A DNA stretch of 64,000 nucleotides from Pogostemon cablin (Eukaryota; Streptophyta; Magnoliopsida; Lamiales; Lamiaceae): positions 5,198,314 through 5,262,313 of the forward strand of contig CM043005.1 of the NCBI GenBank assembly GCA_023678885.1, given 5' to 3'. Both the position numbers and the translations under genes were made by a program. Below the pieces are notes generated by a model. The model had not been told where the DNA came from and ran no database searches. It was given only the letters and a program-made list of their open reading frames with translations. Within the stretch, counting starts at the first letter, position 1. Each line of letters opens with the position of its first letter. Shown one piece after another: positions 36,188-47,545 of this stretch.

Positions 36188-36480
36188 TAGTTGCACCCGG
36201 GTGCAACCTTGCACCCAACCTTTTATTCTATTTTGTATACATGTTATTCTCTTTTGTATACATATTTTGTAATAATTGTATACTTTTTTCACAATAAGTT
36301 TTTCATTAAAAAAACTAATATTCATATGTATATAACGTTTTATTCAATAGTGTACACATGTATTTTAATAATTGTATATTTTTTACACTCAATTTTTCAT
36401 TAAAAAAATTAAGTGTTAAATTGTATACATTTTTACTCATAATTGTATATGTTTTTATTTATATTTGTATGTGGGTGCAC
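36188..36480. mobile_element. Probable MITE with an 18-bp perfect palindrome at one end
   Basis: It begins with GTTGCACCCGGGTGCAAC (36190-36207), followed by many 'ttgtatac' motifs, and ends 'gtgggtgcacac'. The GTGCACCCGGG core and the 'tgtatac' repeats resemble the 384-bp Mutator-like MITE, so it may be a distant relative. Target duplications were not resolved. Confidence 0.5.
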
Positions 36481-37191
36481 ACTATATTTAGCCATTTATT
36501 TTTATAGATATGATTTGGATTTTATATTTAAATTATTAATTTTTTTTTAAAAAATAAAAAAATATTTTTTTCTCTCTAAAGTATAATATTCCTCTCAATC
36601 TCAAATTATATGTTCTTTTTTATTTAGAGCTTCTTTATTTATTTATTTTTATTATTTCTTATGAATCAAAACAATCCAAATTACTATCCAAATTTTCAAA
36701 ATTTTCAAACTTGGAGGATTTTATTAATTTTGGAAATGATCAAAACTCTCTGTAACATCAAGCTCTTAATTTTCGTCAAATCCCAATCAGGCTTCTATTT
36801 CAGAACAAGTTCAAGCATTACAAAATATCTCTCGATATTTATTCAATAATGTTTGACAAACAAATCCTTCTCCAAAGAGCAATTGATATGTGAAAGAAGA
36901 TGTTGCTCTTACGTCATCTTGGTGTTTCATTAGTGAAGATAGAGTGCATGCCAAATATCAAAAGGGTCCTTAAATATGGAGACGAGTTCATGAAGTTCGA
37001 GCAGAAAATTTGGGTTGTGTTGATTTAGGTTGTGAATGAGAATAATATTAAAGTTATGTTCGATTGAGGAATGAAACTAAGATTTTTGAATTTGAAAATC
37101 TAATGAATAGTGATATATGTTTGTTTTGAGTTTTTGATAGGATAGATTTTATCTTTATATTAAATAAATGTGTAAGAGTATATTAATTTAT
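36481..37191 (+). pseudogene. Possible decayed transposon ORF (Asn/Phe/Gln-rich start)
   Basis: From 36661 the plus strand reads MNQNNPNYYPNFQNFQT, then breaks into other frames (GNDQNSL, further on NIKRVLKYGDEFMKFEQKI). Asn/Gln/Phe-rich starts of this kind occur in ORF1 proteins of PIF/Harbinger elements and related plant genes. The frame is interrupted several times, so no gene is called. The 170 bases before it are AT-rich with no feature. Confidence 0.25.
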
Positions 37192-37441
37192 AGGGTTAAT
37201 TGCAAAAAAAACCATTAACTTTACTCCTATTGCAAATTAATCCTCACTTTTAAGAAATTGCAAAAAAACCCATAACCTTTAAGTATTGTTAAAAAAAAAC
37301 AAAAAAAATCCTACTATTAGTCACAAATTGGGTTTTTTTGGCAACAATACTTAAAGGTTGTTATTTTTGTTGCAATTTCTCAAAAGTAGGGATTAATTTA
37401 CGATAGAAGTAAAGTTCGTGATTTTTTTTGCAATTAACCCT
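37192..37441. mobile_element. Foldback MITE, 250 bp
   Basis: It begins AGGGTTAATTGCAAAAA and ends in the reverse complement TTTTTGCAATTAACCCT. AATTTAT flanks both sides (37185-37191, 37442-37448). Almost the entire element is self-complementary ('tttaagtattgtt' versus 'aacaatacttaaa' near the loop). Confidence 0.85.
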
Positions 37442-37448
37442 AATTTAT

Positions 37449-38309
37449 ATAAAAAAAGAGAGAAATAAAGACAAAAGAATTTAATAAGGAGAGAGATTAT
37501 AGAAGTTGGGTATATGAGAGACTAAAGGATAACCCATTTAATTGATATGATATTCCTCCATAGAAGGAGAAGAGGTTCAAGCATGAATTGAGTCCAGCAG
37601 CAATAAAATGTCACAGATCGTGATCCAGAGGCCCTAACACCAGAATTAACCCATCTAATTTTGATTGAATTAGTGTTAATAACTCAAAAGAGAGAAGGTA
37701 ATGAACCCCAAGAGTAAATGTCAATCTACAAACAGCAAAGGTAAAAGAAAAAAGACAAAAAAAATCATATCTCTACACATCTAATGTGATTGAACAATTT
37801 AATTTTGATTAAATCGAACTCCTATATAAAAAATTTAATTAACTTTTAAGAGACTGACAAGTCTAATACTATCTGACTAAAATAATAATATTGCATATAT
37901 GAGTGTGTGAAAACAGACTTTGCATGAGACTTTATCACTATAAATATAAAGCACAGATTGCAAGTTTCAAAACAGTGTACTGTATTATACAAGAAAGTAC
38001 ACAATGAGCCCTATCTACTCTCGAAATAAAACAGATCGAATGCCACGGTTGCATTACGCTTTTCTCAAACACGCCTAATTTAAGTTAAGCGACTATCATA
38101 ACTGACTCAAAAGTGCAATGATAGTATTATATTGTTAACCATTTGAAACCATTGATTAGTCCCAATAAATGACTATAATGTTGATTATGGAATCACATAG
38201 CAATCATACTTTGATCTCAAGAATTCTTTACCATCAATGACTGACCATTCCATTAAAGACGAGAGGTTAATAAAGGAGGGGGTGGGGGGAAGATCCCTCA
38301 CACACTTCA
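37449..38309. other. Spacer downstream of the small basic protein gene
   Basis: AT-rich with no gene seen. Its right part is the 3' flank and untranslated region of the minus-strand gene that ends at 38310. Confidence 0.4.
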
Positions 38310-41083
38310 TCATGCTAGTCTTTTATTTGTGTTTGGATGTTTTTCACTCTTTGGCTTCAGTTCCATGACGGTGTTTGGCTGGTTCGACTTGGGTTCTTCT
38401 GGAAGTGTAGAGATCATAAATCTCTTGGTAGACCCAACTTGGTTACAGATTTGCTTCAGCATACTTCTACCTCTCATCCACTTCAGCATAATCTTCATGT
38501 GTGTTTTGCTGTTTAATCCACTTATACCAGCATCCTGCAGTTTCCATTCAAACTTTCATCACCTATATGCAACTTTGCATGCACGTGTGTGTGAGTGCAC
38601 ATGACAGATATATTTCTGATGCAGACAATAATCTTATCCCTCACTTTCCAGTTAGTGGGGTTAAGAAACTTCTATAGCCAAGGATATTTGATCTTGTTTG
38701 ATTTCATTATCACTAATAATGACAAAGGAAATAGGACCAGCAAAAAGAAATAAGTATACAGGATCAGGACCATAATGTATATAGGATCAGCACCAGTATA
38801 GCTAGCTACATTTGAATTAGCCAGGTAATGCATTGAAGCTTTAAAAAATCATCACATCAAAAGATTATGGCTATAATTGAACCACTATAATGCAGTAACC
38901 ACGATTAACCTAGAAGGATATATAGCAATAAAAGAAGGTTTTCTTCATGACGCTGTCTAGAAATATGTATCATGTTGGAAATTTAATAAATACCCAATTA
39001 AGATTGATGAACAAAAATGCAGTGAAGCTAAAGAATGAGAATAAAAGACAATGTTCAATTGGTTACTAGTACAAATGACAAACATTAGATTGCTGACGAG
39101 GACTAACAATGCAAAATGGTTACCTAAAACTCACTTCCTGTGTACAAAGTGTGTAATCGATTCTATTACAGAGGTATATAATCATATTGGTGACATAATA
39201 CTGACCAAATTAGAATCAATGGAAAATGAGAGTTGCTTCAATACAAGTCAACAAAAAATTACAGTGGGGACCCTCTACTCATTTTAGCTCAAAATTAGGT
39301 AATGCTTCTAATTTTGCACAATGGAGATGCAATAGCCAGCCTACAGAGAAGCATACAGAGTTCAAGCCTAGTAAATATATGAAGCCAAAAAATAGATAGC
39401 AAATGGCTGAAAGTACATGTATGAACAAGAATGATAATTTAAAAAAACCCTGTATATAAAACAAATTGGTTTGAATGACCATAACAGAACAATTTCCTAA
39501 AGAAACGCTCTTGAGGACATGTAACTACTTCAAAATGCTTCTATTCTAAAGTTACTAATACATAAAGAAGGAATCAATTATCACTCAAAAAAGAGTAGAT
39601 TAAGCAATCAGATTATTTTCCCACCAAATTCTAAAGTAATGTTCACATATACTTGATCATCAAAGTACTTGTGAAGGAAGATTTACATTCACTAAACAGT
39701 AGCAGCAGGCACTGAAACAAAAGGTAAAAACAACACAATAAACTGTCAAGATAGAGATTATGCTATGAGAGGGTTGAAGTTTTCTCAGAAGACCGGAGCC
39801 ACCAAACACCAAGCATGTAAAAGAAAAAAGTATATCAACAAGCTGGATAATTAAACATCTCAAGGTTAGCATTTAATTAATTAGAACTTAAATTACTAAT
39901 TAAAAATGATCCCCCAAGATAAATAGATAAATTTTACCCACTTTTTTCTGCAGTATTACATGCTAGCACAAAACCATGGGACATCACGTGTGACTGTGAA
40001 AGGATATAACTGTGGTGGTGTACATGGTTAGCTGATTTGAACATTTAAGATAAAAAGGTCACTCAACAAAGACATGCGAAGATGCAATAGCAACAAAAAT
40101 CTTACTCAAGCTCGGATAATCTATCCCACAAGACCAAAGCAATACACAGCTCAAAAAATTAAATGTTTGGAAACAAGGCATGAACGAGTTGCAAGACGAT
40201 ACTAGAACTTTAATTTTTTCAGTCAAGCTTTCTCCATAATTTCACATCCTTAGTAAGCAATGATGCTGAAGTATTAATACATCCTAGTAAACAAAAGGGG
40301 CAACCAGCACACATTCACCTATTAAGCTATTCTGAATATGAAGAATGACCTAGTGCAAGCACAAAAATTTAAAAGCTAGTTCCTCACAATTGCGGTTTAT
40401 CATACCACTATATAGAAACTATAAATAGAGAATGTAAAAATCCTGAAGGATAAGAATAAGCCCTATTCATAGAGTAAAATCATAATTTCCCACATCCTTA
40501 CAGTTAGATTGAATCAATAAACTTTGATTGAATTGATGATAAAATTTATAAAGAAAGTATGTAATAAACCCTAAGCAAAGCCTAAACCACAGGTTAAAAT
40601 GGTTAAAATCGTAAGTATAACAGCTCTGGTTCGTCCACCCAGTGGACAGAGTGCTTAGCTTATTATAAATCTTGATAAAAAAGTAAATATCTAAAATTCA
40701 AGACAAACAGAATCAAAAATTTAAATCATTACAACCTTCAACTCATTTATCCCTATAAGCAATATCACTTGTAGCTGCACCAATCTGAGAACTCAAATCC
40801 TAGCTATTACCAACAGATTATCATTTGTCCTCTCAATCAGGAATGCAATAAACCGAGAATTGGAACATACCTTGGAGAGATTCCATGCGTTCCCGATGGA
40901 TAGAGGGCCATGGGTCTTAATGACGCCATACAGATCTTCGGCGATGGAGGCGGCTTCCTGAAATGGGACCCTAGGGTTTGTTTTTCTCAAATTGGGGGCG
41001 CGTTTCCTGGAGCTCGAAGAGAAGTACCGCAACAGCATCGTCATATTCATCATTGCATTTCCGTTACCGTTCCACATTCTCAT
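38310..41083 (-). CDS. Unrecognised small basic protein, possibly organelle-targeted (2 exons)
   Basis: Exon 1 is 41083-40871 (donor GTATGT) and exon 2 is 38534-38310 (acceptor TGCAG), joined in phase 0 across a 2.3-kb intron: 145 residues. The N-terminus is Met/Arg/Ser-rich (from Met14: MNMTMLLRYFSSSSRKRAPN), like a mitochondrial presequence. The start could be at any of several Mets between residues 1 and 16. The core (VPFQEAASIAEDLYGVIKTH, then GPLSIGNAWNLSKDAGISGL and MKIMLKWMRGRSMLKQICNQ) is predicted as three helices plus a basic patch, reminiscent of a winged-helix fold. The exon junction falls inside a smooth helix-turn segment, which supports the model. I do not know the family by name. 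It looks like a conserved plant gene because the two distant exons join cleanly and read as one folded domain. Exon 2 could also be spliced onward before its TGA. Confidence 0.65.
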
Positions 41084-41336
41084 GATTCCACATTCACACC
41101 AACGAACACTGCCCACTCTTTGAAGCTTCAGTTAGGGCATCCCCAGCGCCAGTGGTTGCTCTTGACGAATTACCAAAAATTAGCTAATCAACTTTTAATT
41201 TTTGGATTAATAATTAAATGATTCATTACTACTGAAATACTCCACCTGTTAATAATTACTTTTGCTTTTTTCATATAAATATTTTTATGTGAAGTGAGCT
41301 GTAAATATTTTGCTTTTTGCATGACGATTAAAAAAT
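41084..41336 (-). promoter_or_regulatory. Upstream region of the small basic protein gene
   Basis: These 253 bases hold the leader and promoter. Part of it is GC-richer and is probably transcribed. The 384-bp MITE begins right after the duplication at 41328-41336, within about 255 bp of the start codon. Confidence 0.4.
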
Positions 41337-41720
41337 GAGTGAGGCTTGCGTGCACCCGGGCGCACGGAACACATTCCGTGCGCCTTTAGAAATTTTGTAT
41401 TATGGGTAAGGGTACATTAATTTGGTCTAAAGGATATACACTTTAATTACTAAAAGGTACACAATTTTGTTCTAAAGGGTATACACTTTTCATTAATATT
41501 TTTTTTTCTTTAGAAAATAAAGGGTACACATTTTTATACTAAAGGGTATACAATTTAACACAAAATTCTAAAGGCGTACGGAGTGTTGTTCGTGCGCCCA
41601 GATTTTTCTTTAGAAAATAAAGGGTACACATCTGTATACTAAAAGGTATACAATTTAGCACAAATTTCTAAAGGCGCACGGAAAGTGTTCCGTGCGCCCG
41701 GGTGCACAGGAGCTTTTGCC
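41337..41720 (+). mobile_element. 384-bp Mutator-like MITE, copy 2
   Basis: The perfect 9-bp duplication TTAAAAAAT flanks it (41328-41336, 41721-41729). It begins GAGTGAGGCTTGCGTGCACC and is nearly identical to the reverse complement of 8828-9211, with the same length. Together the two copies define the ends precisely. Confidence 0.92.
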
Positions 41721-41804
41721 TTAAAAAATATAAATATTTTTATGTATAGTGAGAAATAAATATTTAATATGTAGTGAGGTAAGTGAAATACTAAAATTTA
41801 TCTA

Positions 41805-41950
41805 TATGTTTAGGGTTTAAGGTATAATTGTAATTTTATTTTTATGGTTTAGGGTATAATTTATTCATAGGGTTTAGTGTTTAGGGTATAATTGTAATTT
41901 TACCCTTATGGTTTAGGGTATAATTTATTCCTAAGATTTAGTATTCGAGT
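41805..41950. repeat. Degenerate 'tttagggtataattgtaatt' tandem repeat
   Basis: About three units of 'agggtataattgtaatttta' plus 'ggtttagggtataattta' follow each other. The complementary sequence ('ggtaaaattacaattatac', 'ccctaaat') forms a longer array at 60925-61330, so this is a dispersed repeat. The TTTAGGG-like words are not arranged as telomere repeats. Confidence 0.65.
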
Positions 41951-42034
41951 AAAATAGTCATTTAATTATAATAATAAATTAAAAATAAAATAAAAAACAA
42001 CACTAATAAAGGAGGAGAAATTGATTAAAAAGGG

Positions 42035-42222
42035 TGGGACCACAGGTTCCACCAAAGTCACACTTTAAAATTTTAATGTACAGTGGATAGTGATATTAGT
42101 ATTATGAGTGGGCCTATAAAGATATATTAATTGTTTTGTGTGAGTCTCACCTATCAAAAAAGAAAATGTAGCTATTGAGGTGGGACGCCCAATATGTAAC
42201 TATTATTGTGGGATGGAGGGAG
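42035..42222. mobile_element. Stowaway-like MITE, left end lost
   Basis: The right end reads (inverted) CTCCCTCCATCCCACAATAA before TA. The interior has 'cagtggatagtgatattagt', a diverged form of the family motif. No matching left terminus is seen. Confidence 0.6.
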
Positions 42223-42345
42223 TACACAGTTTAGAGCTTATTTACACTTAAAGACAATGAAAAAATATATATTATTAGATACACAAATTTACTATAAAGA
42301 GATAAAATTACCCTTAATTGGGAATAATCTTTGTCAAAGAATAAT
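42162..42345. repeat. Duplicated segment, copy 1 (other copy at 43992-44178)
   Basis: 'gaaaatgtagctattg', 'tattattgtggga', 'cttatttacacttaaa' and 'aactataaagagacaaaatt' (one mismatch here) recur in the same order and orientation about 1.8 kb downstream. The segment starts inside a MITE and continues past its end, so it is a DNA duplication and not two MITE insertions. Confidence 0.8.
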
Positions 42346-42438
42346 AATTTTACCCAAAAATAAATTATATAAAAAAAATATTGCAACTTTAATGGATCTA
42401 AGTTATATGGATATTGTTTCCCATTAAAGTATTTACTA

Positions 42439-42717
42439 CTCCCTCAGTCCTAAAGAAAAGTTCATAATTATTTTAGATTCAGAATTTAAGAAAAAGTTGC
42501 TTTTTACTTTATTTTAGGGGTAGTTTAATATTTTAAGTAATAAATAAATTATAAAATACGTTATGTGAGTTGTAAAGGAATGACAATTTTGAAATTAAAG
42601 TGTGTTGTGAGATTATTAATTTGTGTATTTTTTTATTTGAGGGTGTGAACTTGTCTATGAACGGATTAAAAATAAAAAATATAAATTTATTTATGAGACG
42701 GAGGTGGTATAAATTAT
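42439..42717. mobile_element. Stowaway-like MITE, second family (copy A)
   Basis: Left end CTCCCTCAGTCCTAAAGAAA and inverted right end CCACCTCCGTCTCATAAATA are flanked by TA. Related copies lie at 55925-56190 (inverted) and 63832-64000. Confidence 0.85.
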
Positions 42718-42915
42718 CGTCTTCAAGTGAAATTCAAATTAAAATTGAATGATCAAGCCTTATGAATTTCAAAAGAAGAATTCTCGGCTCCTTTTCAAAA
42801 TTTCCATTTGAGAAAAAAAAAATAATAATAAAATTAAATCCAATTTAAAGGTGAAAAAAAAGGGTTGGAATGTATAATTAATTAATTAAGTTGGATTCTT
42901 TTTAGAGTTGGAAAA

Positions 42916-43946
42916 GGGCGACGCTATTGCCACCTAAAATAATACTAAGAGCACTCAAATTTTTAAAATAATTACAGTGAAAATATTATTTAATCCCTAT
43001 CCTAAACTTACACCATGAGCCCCTTTTACTAAAAACACCCAAACTATTTATTTACCCACGTATATCTCCACACACACAATCTACTGCAAACATAAGGTAA
43101 AAAATTTAGGGGAAAAAAAACACTGATCATCAAAAAAAAGGAGAAGAAGAATAAAAGAGGAAGAAAGAAGACCACACAAAGGAAATATATCGAAACAGTC
43201 TATGAGATACAAAGGAGCAAAGACAAACAACTCAAAAAATCAGACAAACAAAATTACAAAATTCTATAAGAAAAATACACACAGTACACGCGTTAAATAG
43301 AAATTGTCATTGAGAATTGCAATCGCCATAGCAAAGACCCACTTTTATAAGGAGATTTTTGCATTCTTCATTGTATTTTCTTGGCCAAAATGTATTCACG
43401 AGTAGCTCAGGATCAATAGCTTTAAATATTCTTTTAATTTCATTTTTTTTTGTGAACGTAAATAAATTATTAAACATAGCTTTTCTTTGGTGATTGATGT
43501 TTTCTTTTTTCTTTTGTTTTTTTTTCTTCTTTCTCCTTTTCTCTATTAATTTCCTTCTTTTCTGCTGTATATGTTTTTTTTTTAAAATTTAGTTTTCTTC
43601 ATCTTTAAATTACATTAACCTTATTATCCTTAAAAAAAATCTCCAATATATTATAACGGTTCCTCACCAATACCGACTCACCATTCTACTCCACCACCGT
43701 CGTCCACCGCCGCACAAGCTGACGCGTCATCCGCACTCTGATGATCATCACTGAGACGTGGGTATTTGAGAAGTAGGGGTAGGGAAGTCAGGTGGGCTTA
43801 GCAGATAGATTGGGCGTGTTTAGTAATAATGAGTTTATAATTTAATTTTAAAGGTAAGGGTTAAAAGCCTAAATAGTATTTTCACTATAATTATTTTGAA
43901 AATTTGGGTGCTCTTAGTAATATTTCATGTGGTAATAGTGCCGCCC
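42916..43946. mobile_element. Non-autonomous Mutator-like element, 1.03 kb, TIRs about 90 bp
   Basis: The left end GGGCGACGCTATTGCCACCT and the inverted right end GGGCGGCACTATTACCACAT continue as inverted repeats for about 90 bp ('tactaagagcac', 'aaaataattacagtgaaaat'). A 9-bp duplication GTTGGAAAA / GTTGGAATA (one mismatch) flanks the element. Long TIRs and a 9-bp duplication indicate the Mutator superfamily. The middle has a GC-rich stretch (43675-43745) unlike the rest, which might be a captured gene fragment, but I cannot name a source. Confidence 0.85.
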
Positions 43947-43991
43947 GTTGGAATAAGTGAAGGAAAAGCAAGAAAAGTGGAGCACTTAAAA

Positions 43992-44178
43992 AGGAAAATG
44001 TAGCTATTGGGGTGGGACGTCCAAATTGAAATATGTAATTATTATTGTGGGATTGAGGGAATACACGCTTTAGAACTTATTTACACTTAAATACAATAAA
44101 AAAATAATAATATGATATACACAAATTAACTATAAAGAGACAAAATTACCGGGAATCAATCTTTGTCCAAGATAATGT
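43992..44178. repeat. Duplicated segment, copy 2
   Basis: Counterpart of 42162-42345. It lies between the Mutator-like element and the Rboh fragment. Confidence 0.8.
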
Positions 44179-44199
44179 TCTTCTAGCGGCAGTCGCAGT

Positions 44200-44425
44200 C
44201 ACAGTCGGCGAGGACGTCGGAGGCAGTGTTGTCGGCTTGTGGAATGATGAAGATGAAGGTGAAGATGACAAGGAACAAATCAAGCGCGCAGAGAGCACTC
44301 GGCGGTTTGAGATTCATCAGCAAAAGCACTAGTGATGAATCCAACTCTGTCGAGCTGTGGAAACAGGTGGAGGACAGATTCAATGTTTTGGCCATTAACG
44401 AATTGCTGTGTCAGCGAATGTATCG
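44200..44425 (+). pseudogene. Respiratory burst oxidase (Rboh) N-terminal fragment
   Basis: The plus strand reads KSSAQRALGGLRFISKSTSD and then ELWKQVEDRFNVLAINELL, matching the conserved segment just before the EF-hands of plant Rboh NADPH oxidases (ALxGLxFISK ... W..VE.RF..LA..GLL). After LL the expected Phe-Gly-Glu-Cys segment is replaced by a short broken stretch and a GTAAG. No EF-hand, membrane or FAD/NADPH exon is found downstream, and upstream Ala/Val/Gly-rich sequence does not continue the family. It is an isolated exon fragment. Confidence 0.75.
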
Positions 44426-45100
44426 GTAAGATTAATCAAATCAAATTGAATTAATACTTCGATTGTGCGATCAAGCAAGGCACTTACACTATTGTTTTGA
44501 TTTTGGTCGAGCTAGAGGATATATCCACTGTCTGCGACAAAACCCTAACGGAGAAGTGTGCATCATCGGTGATGCTGGACCTAGCATGGATTCAGCCTCC
44601 GGCCCTCCGCTCGTTCATCTCTCTCCTAGTTTCAGTCCTCTGTGATTTGCTATTGTTTACTGCTCTGCAAACCAGGTCTCTTAAGATGTGTTTGAGATAA
44701 TATATATGTAACGATATTTTTCATTTTTCGCTGCTATGGTTCATTTCCTTCAGTTAGTTTAATCAAATTCATTTCTATCACGTCTTTAGTTAGTTATTTT
44801 AGAGCTTAGCTTGGTTAGGTGTCATACTAGGAGTAAGATGACTATTGTTGAGATGTCTTTAAAAATAGGATATAGTATAAATGTCATACTGTTTGGATTA
44901 TGAAGTTGTTGTATGTGAATTTGATTACATGTTGATCATACTTTCAGTTGTGGTATATGTATGAGATAGCCTTGCCGGCTAATCTTTGGTCTTATGTTTA
45001 TTTCTACTAGTTGTACTTGTAGTAAGACTCCTTCTGACAAGGCTGTTACAATATGGTTGAGTGCCAATTGATTCAGAATTTCTCAATAGTACAAAGTCTA
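44426..45100 (+). other. Spacer with an unidentified open stretch
   Basis: From about 44497 to 44690 the plus strand stays open (VELEDISTVCDKTLTEKCAS, then DLAWIQPPALRSFISLLVSV), followed by a GT-rich border. It has no ATG and I recognise no family. It could be another gene fragment carried with the Rboh piece. The remainder has no gene. Confidence 0.3.
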
Positions 45101-45954
45101 AGTGAATATTGTTTTTGTGTGTGTTTTGAGCTCGTTTCATGTGTTTTGTGCAATGTTTTATGTTCTTATTGGTGGATATGATGGTAAGTATGGAATTGAT
45201 CTCATAATATGTGTAAACAAGTGCTTTGGAGAAAAAATGAGAAAAAGTGAAGGAAATGGTGCAAAAATATACAAAAGTGAATTATGGCACAAAAACTAGG
45301 CCACTTGATGCAAGGAAGGTCGAGTTTTCGTGTAGAAAAATAGGGGAAGTGAAGCCTGAGGAGGTCTTGGACACGAAACATCGACCATCAGCATGAAACT
45401 TTGGTTGAAGTTTCTTGCGGTTGCAGCTGGCAAAATCCCGATATTTTCACAAAATTTCGACTTCATACATGAAAAACTTATGTCGAAGTTTCATGTAAAA
45501 CTGCAACCAGTCTAGAAAATCATGATTTTTTTCTCATTTGGCTATTTAAATCCCAATTTCTGATTCATATAGTAGTTTTTCATTCTCCATTCGAACACAC
45601 ACTCCTACACCATTTTATACACACAAGCCATCTCCACCCCATTTTCCATCCAATTTCCATCAATCCTTGATTATTTTTCAAAAATCTCTCTATAATTTGT
45701 CTACCGAATCACTTTCTACGAAGGATTGGAGCTTGAAGAGATGATTTGTAGATTGAAGGAATGATTCTCTCCAATTCAATTAGGGAAGGATTAGGGAAGC
45801 TTGTCCAAACTCGGCTTCGTGAATTTATAACGTTAATCCGTAGGCGTCTAGCCTTTACTCTAATTAAACGTAGATCCTTGAAGATTTCCGGTGAAGAACG
45901 TTATTCAATATATTAGAACGCTATTAACTTCACGAAGAACGTCGAAGAACTTAG
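45101..45954. repeat. Decayed LTR-like sequence
   Basis: The sequence has the look of the transcribed part of a large LTR: a stretch near 45575-45700 of 'cacac/ccattttccatcc' words, then 'gattctctccaattcaatta'. It resembles in layout the solo LTR at 57901-59738, but no terminus or duplication was found. An internal inverted motif ('gaaactttggttgaagttt', 'cttatgtcgaagtttcatg') lies at 45395-45500. Confidence 0.35.
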
Positions 45955-46126
45955 CTTAAGAACGCTTAAATCCGGGTGGTTTAGCACCTTGATCCCAGAT
46001 TATAAGTCATTTTTTACTTATGCAGGCTTAAATCCGGGCAGTTTAGCACCTGAGTCCCAGACTATTGGCCATTCTTTGAAGAACTTGACTTATGAATGCT
46101 TAAATTCGGGCGGTTTAGCACCTTAG
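45955..46126. repeat. Tandem repeat, 72-86-bp unit, left part
   Basis: Units read 'cttaaatccgggcagtttag', then 'cacctgagtcccagactat', then 'ggccattc'. Two and a half units lie here and the array resumes at 54466 after the copia insertion. CTTAG at 46122-46126 is the left copy of the target duplication. Confidence 0.85.
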
Positions 46127-47531
46127 TGTTGGATTGTATACTAAAAGTCTAGCTTTTTATATGAACAATGTTATAACAATTAATTTGAAATGAGAATCAT
46201 ATGATCAAATGATTGCATCTTATAATTTATTTATATGTTCGATGCAATAGTCCACTTACTTTATACTATAAATAATATGTTGTGCGACAACACGCGGAAG
46301 ATCATATTATCGGTTTCCTTATAAAGTATAAACAGATGCTCACAACCGAGATAGACGGGGACTCTCTATCGGGATGGTTGTAGTGTGGTTTGGTATTAGC
46401 TTGTCTTGGCTATAGAATCACATTAGTGCACTTGTGTGTATTGAGCAGGACCGCTTGAGATCGTTCGACTTATATTGACTTATAGGAGAACTTGATCTCA
46501 GTTATTATGGAAGTTCGTGCTCTTAATCCCTATACAATAACCTCGACACGTAGGGCAGTATGTATTTCTTTGATTCATCAATGGGTGAGATTTACATGTA
46601 ATTAAATCAACAAACTCGATGAGTTGGGAAATAGTGCTGTCTCTATGGTGTGCTGTTGATTGTAGAAGGAATCCGTGTCCGTCATAGGTTGATGATGTCC
46701 CCTTGAGGAGCTCATAAGGATTATCATGTAAACCCTGCAGGTGGAATTTATTCCGACATGATAATGAGGTTGAGTGGTACTACTCTTGGATGAGATATTA
46801 ATTAATTGAGTTGTCAGTAACTTAAATTAATTAATGGACATTGTATATCTTAAACATGGGGAGACTAACGGGCTCATAATAAGAAGGAGCCCAAAACGTA
46901 ATTTTGGGATTGGTACGGTAGTGCAATAATAATATTTTAGTGGAATATATTATTATTATTGGACTTAAGTATAAGCTTTGGGCTAAGCTTGGATACTTAA
47001 GCCCAATGGAGGCCCAACTCAATTTCTCCTCCTGGTCCCTGCTGTAGCCCATATATAAAAGTCACCTCATCTTATCTGGAACCCTAATCTAATCTAATCT
47101 AATCTAAAACTGAATATTCACGTGTGATGAGGATTGAGAGCAGATTGAGGAGGTCTCGTAGATCGTCGCCCACACGACGTCGAGATCGGACTTGGGACAT
47201 ACGGCAGAAGATCAGAAGGTAGTTTGCTGCTGCTGTCCGCCACCTTGCGAAATTAATATAAAATCGTAAAGTGCTCAGAATTTGATGATCAATATACTGA
47301 CGGAAAGCTGTTGAAGAGAGGATCGTCTGAACATAAAGATCATTCAATTCCAACATCAAACGAGGAAGTTATGGCCATTCTCGTGGGACTGCGTAGGCTG
47401 CCTGCGAGAATCAATCTTCATCAACATACCTTGGTGAACGGTAATCGTTTCTATGATTTATTGCTTCCGCTGTGATAGAAACGTATGAATCCCTAACGGG
47501 TCACGTTAACCAAATGATCCAAGCGCCAACA
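46127..47531 (+). repeat. 5' LTR of the copia element
   Basis: It starts TGTTGGATTGTATACTAAAA and ends AAGCGCCAACA. TATATAAAA at 47052-47060 is the likely promoter, with the start of R shortly downstream. Four copies of AATCT lie at 47086-47105. Confidence 0.95.
47052..47060 (+). promoter_or_regulatory. TATA box of the copia 5' LTR
   Basis: TATATAAAA lies about 35 bases before the AATCT pentamer tract. The 3' LTR has TATATAAG at the same place, so the promoters have already diverged slightly. Confidence 0.6.
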
Positions 47532-47533
47532 AT

Positions 47534-47545
47534 TGGTATCATAGC
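47534..47545 (+). promoter_or_regulatory. Primer-binding site (initiator Met tRNA type)
   Basis: TGGTATCATAGC lies 2 bases after the LTR. It matches TGGTATCAGAGC, the complement of the plant initiator Met tRNA 3' end, with one mismatch. This is the usual primer for copia elements. Confidence 0.85.

Noticed and set aside
41081..41116. Upstream extension of the small basic protein (MGSVRW...)
   Set aside because: That frame begins at GTG; the first ATG in frame is at 41083.
41805..41950. Interstitial telomere repeat
   Set aside because: TTTAGGG words are separated by other sequence and never occur in tandem.
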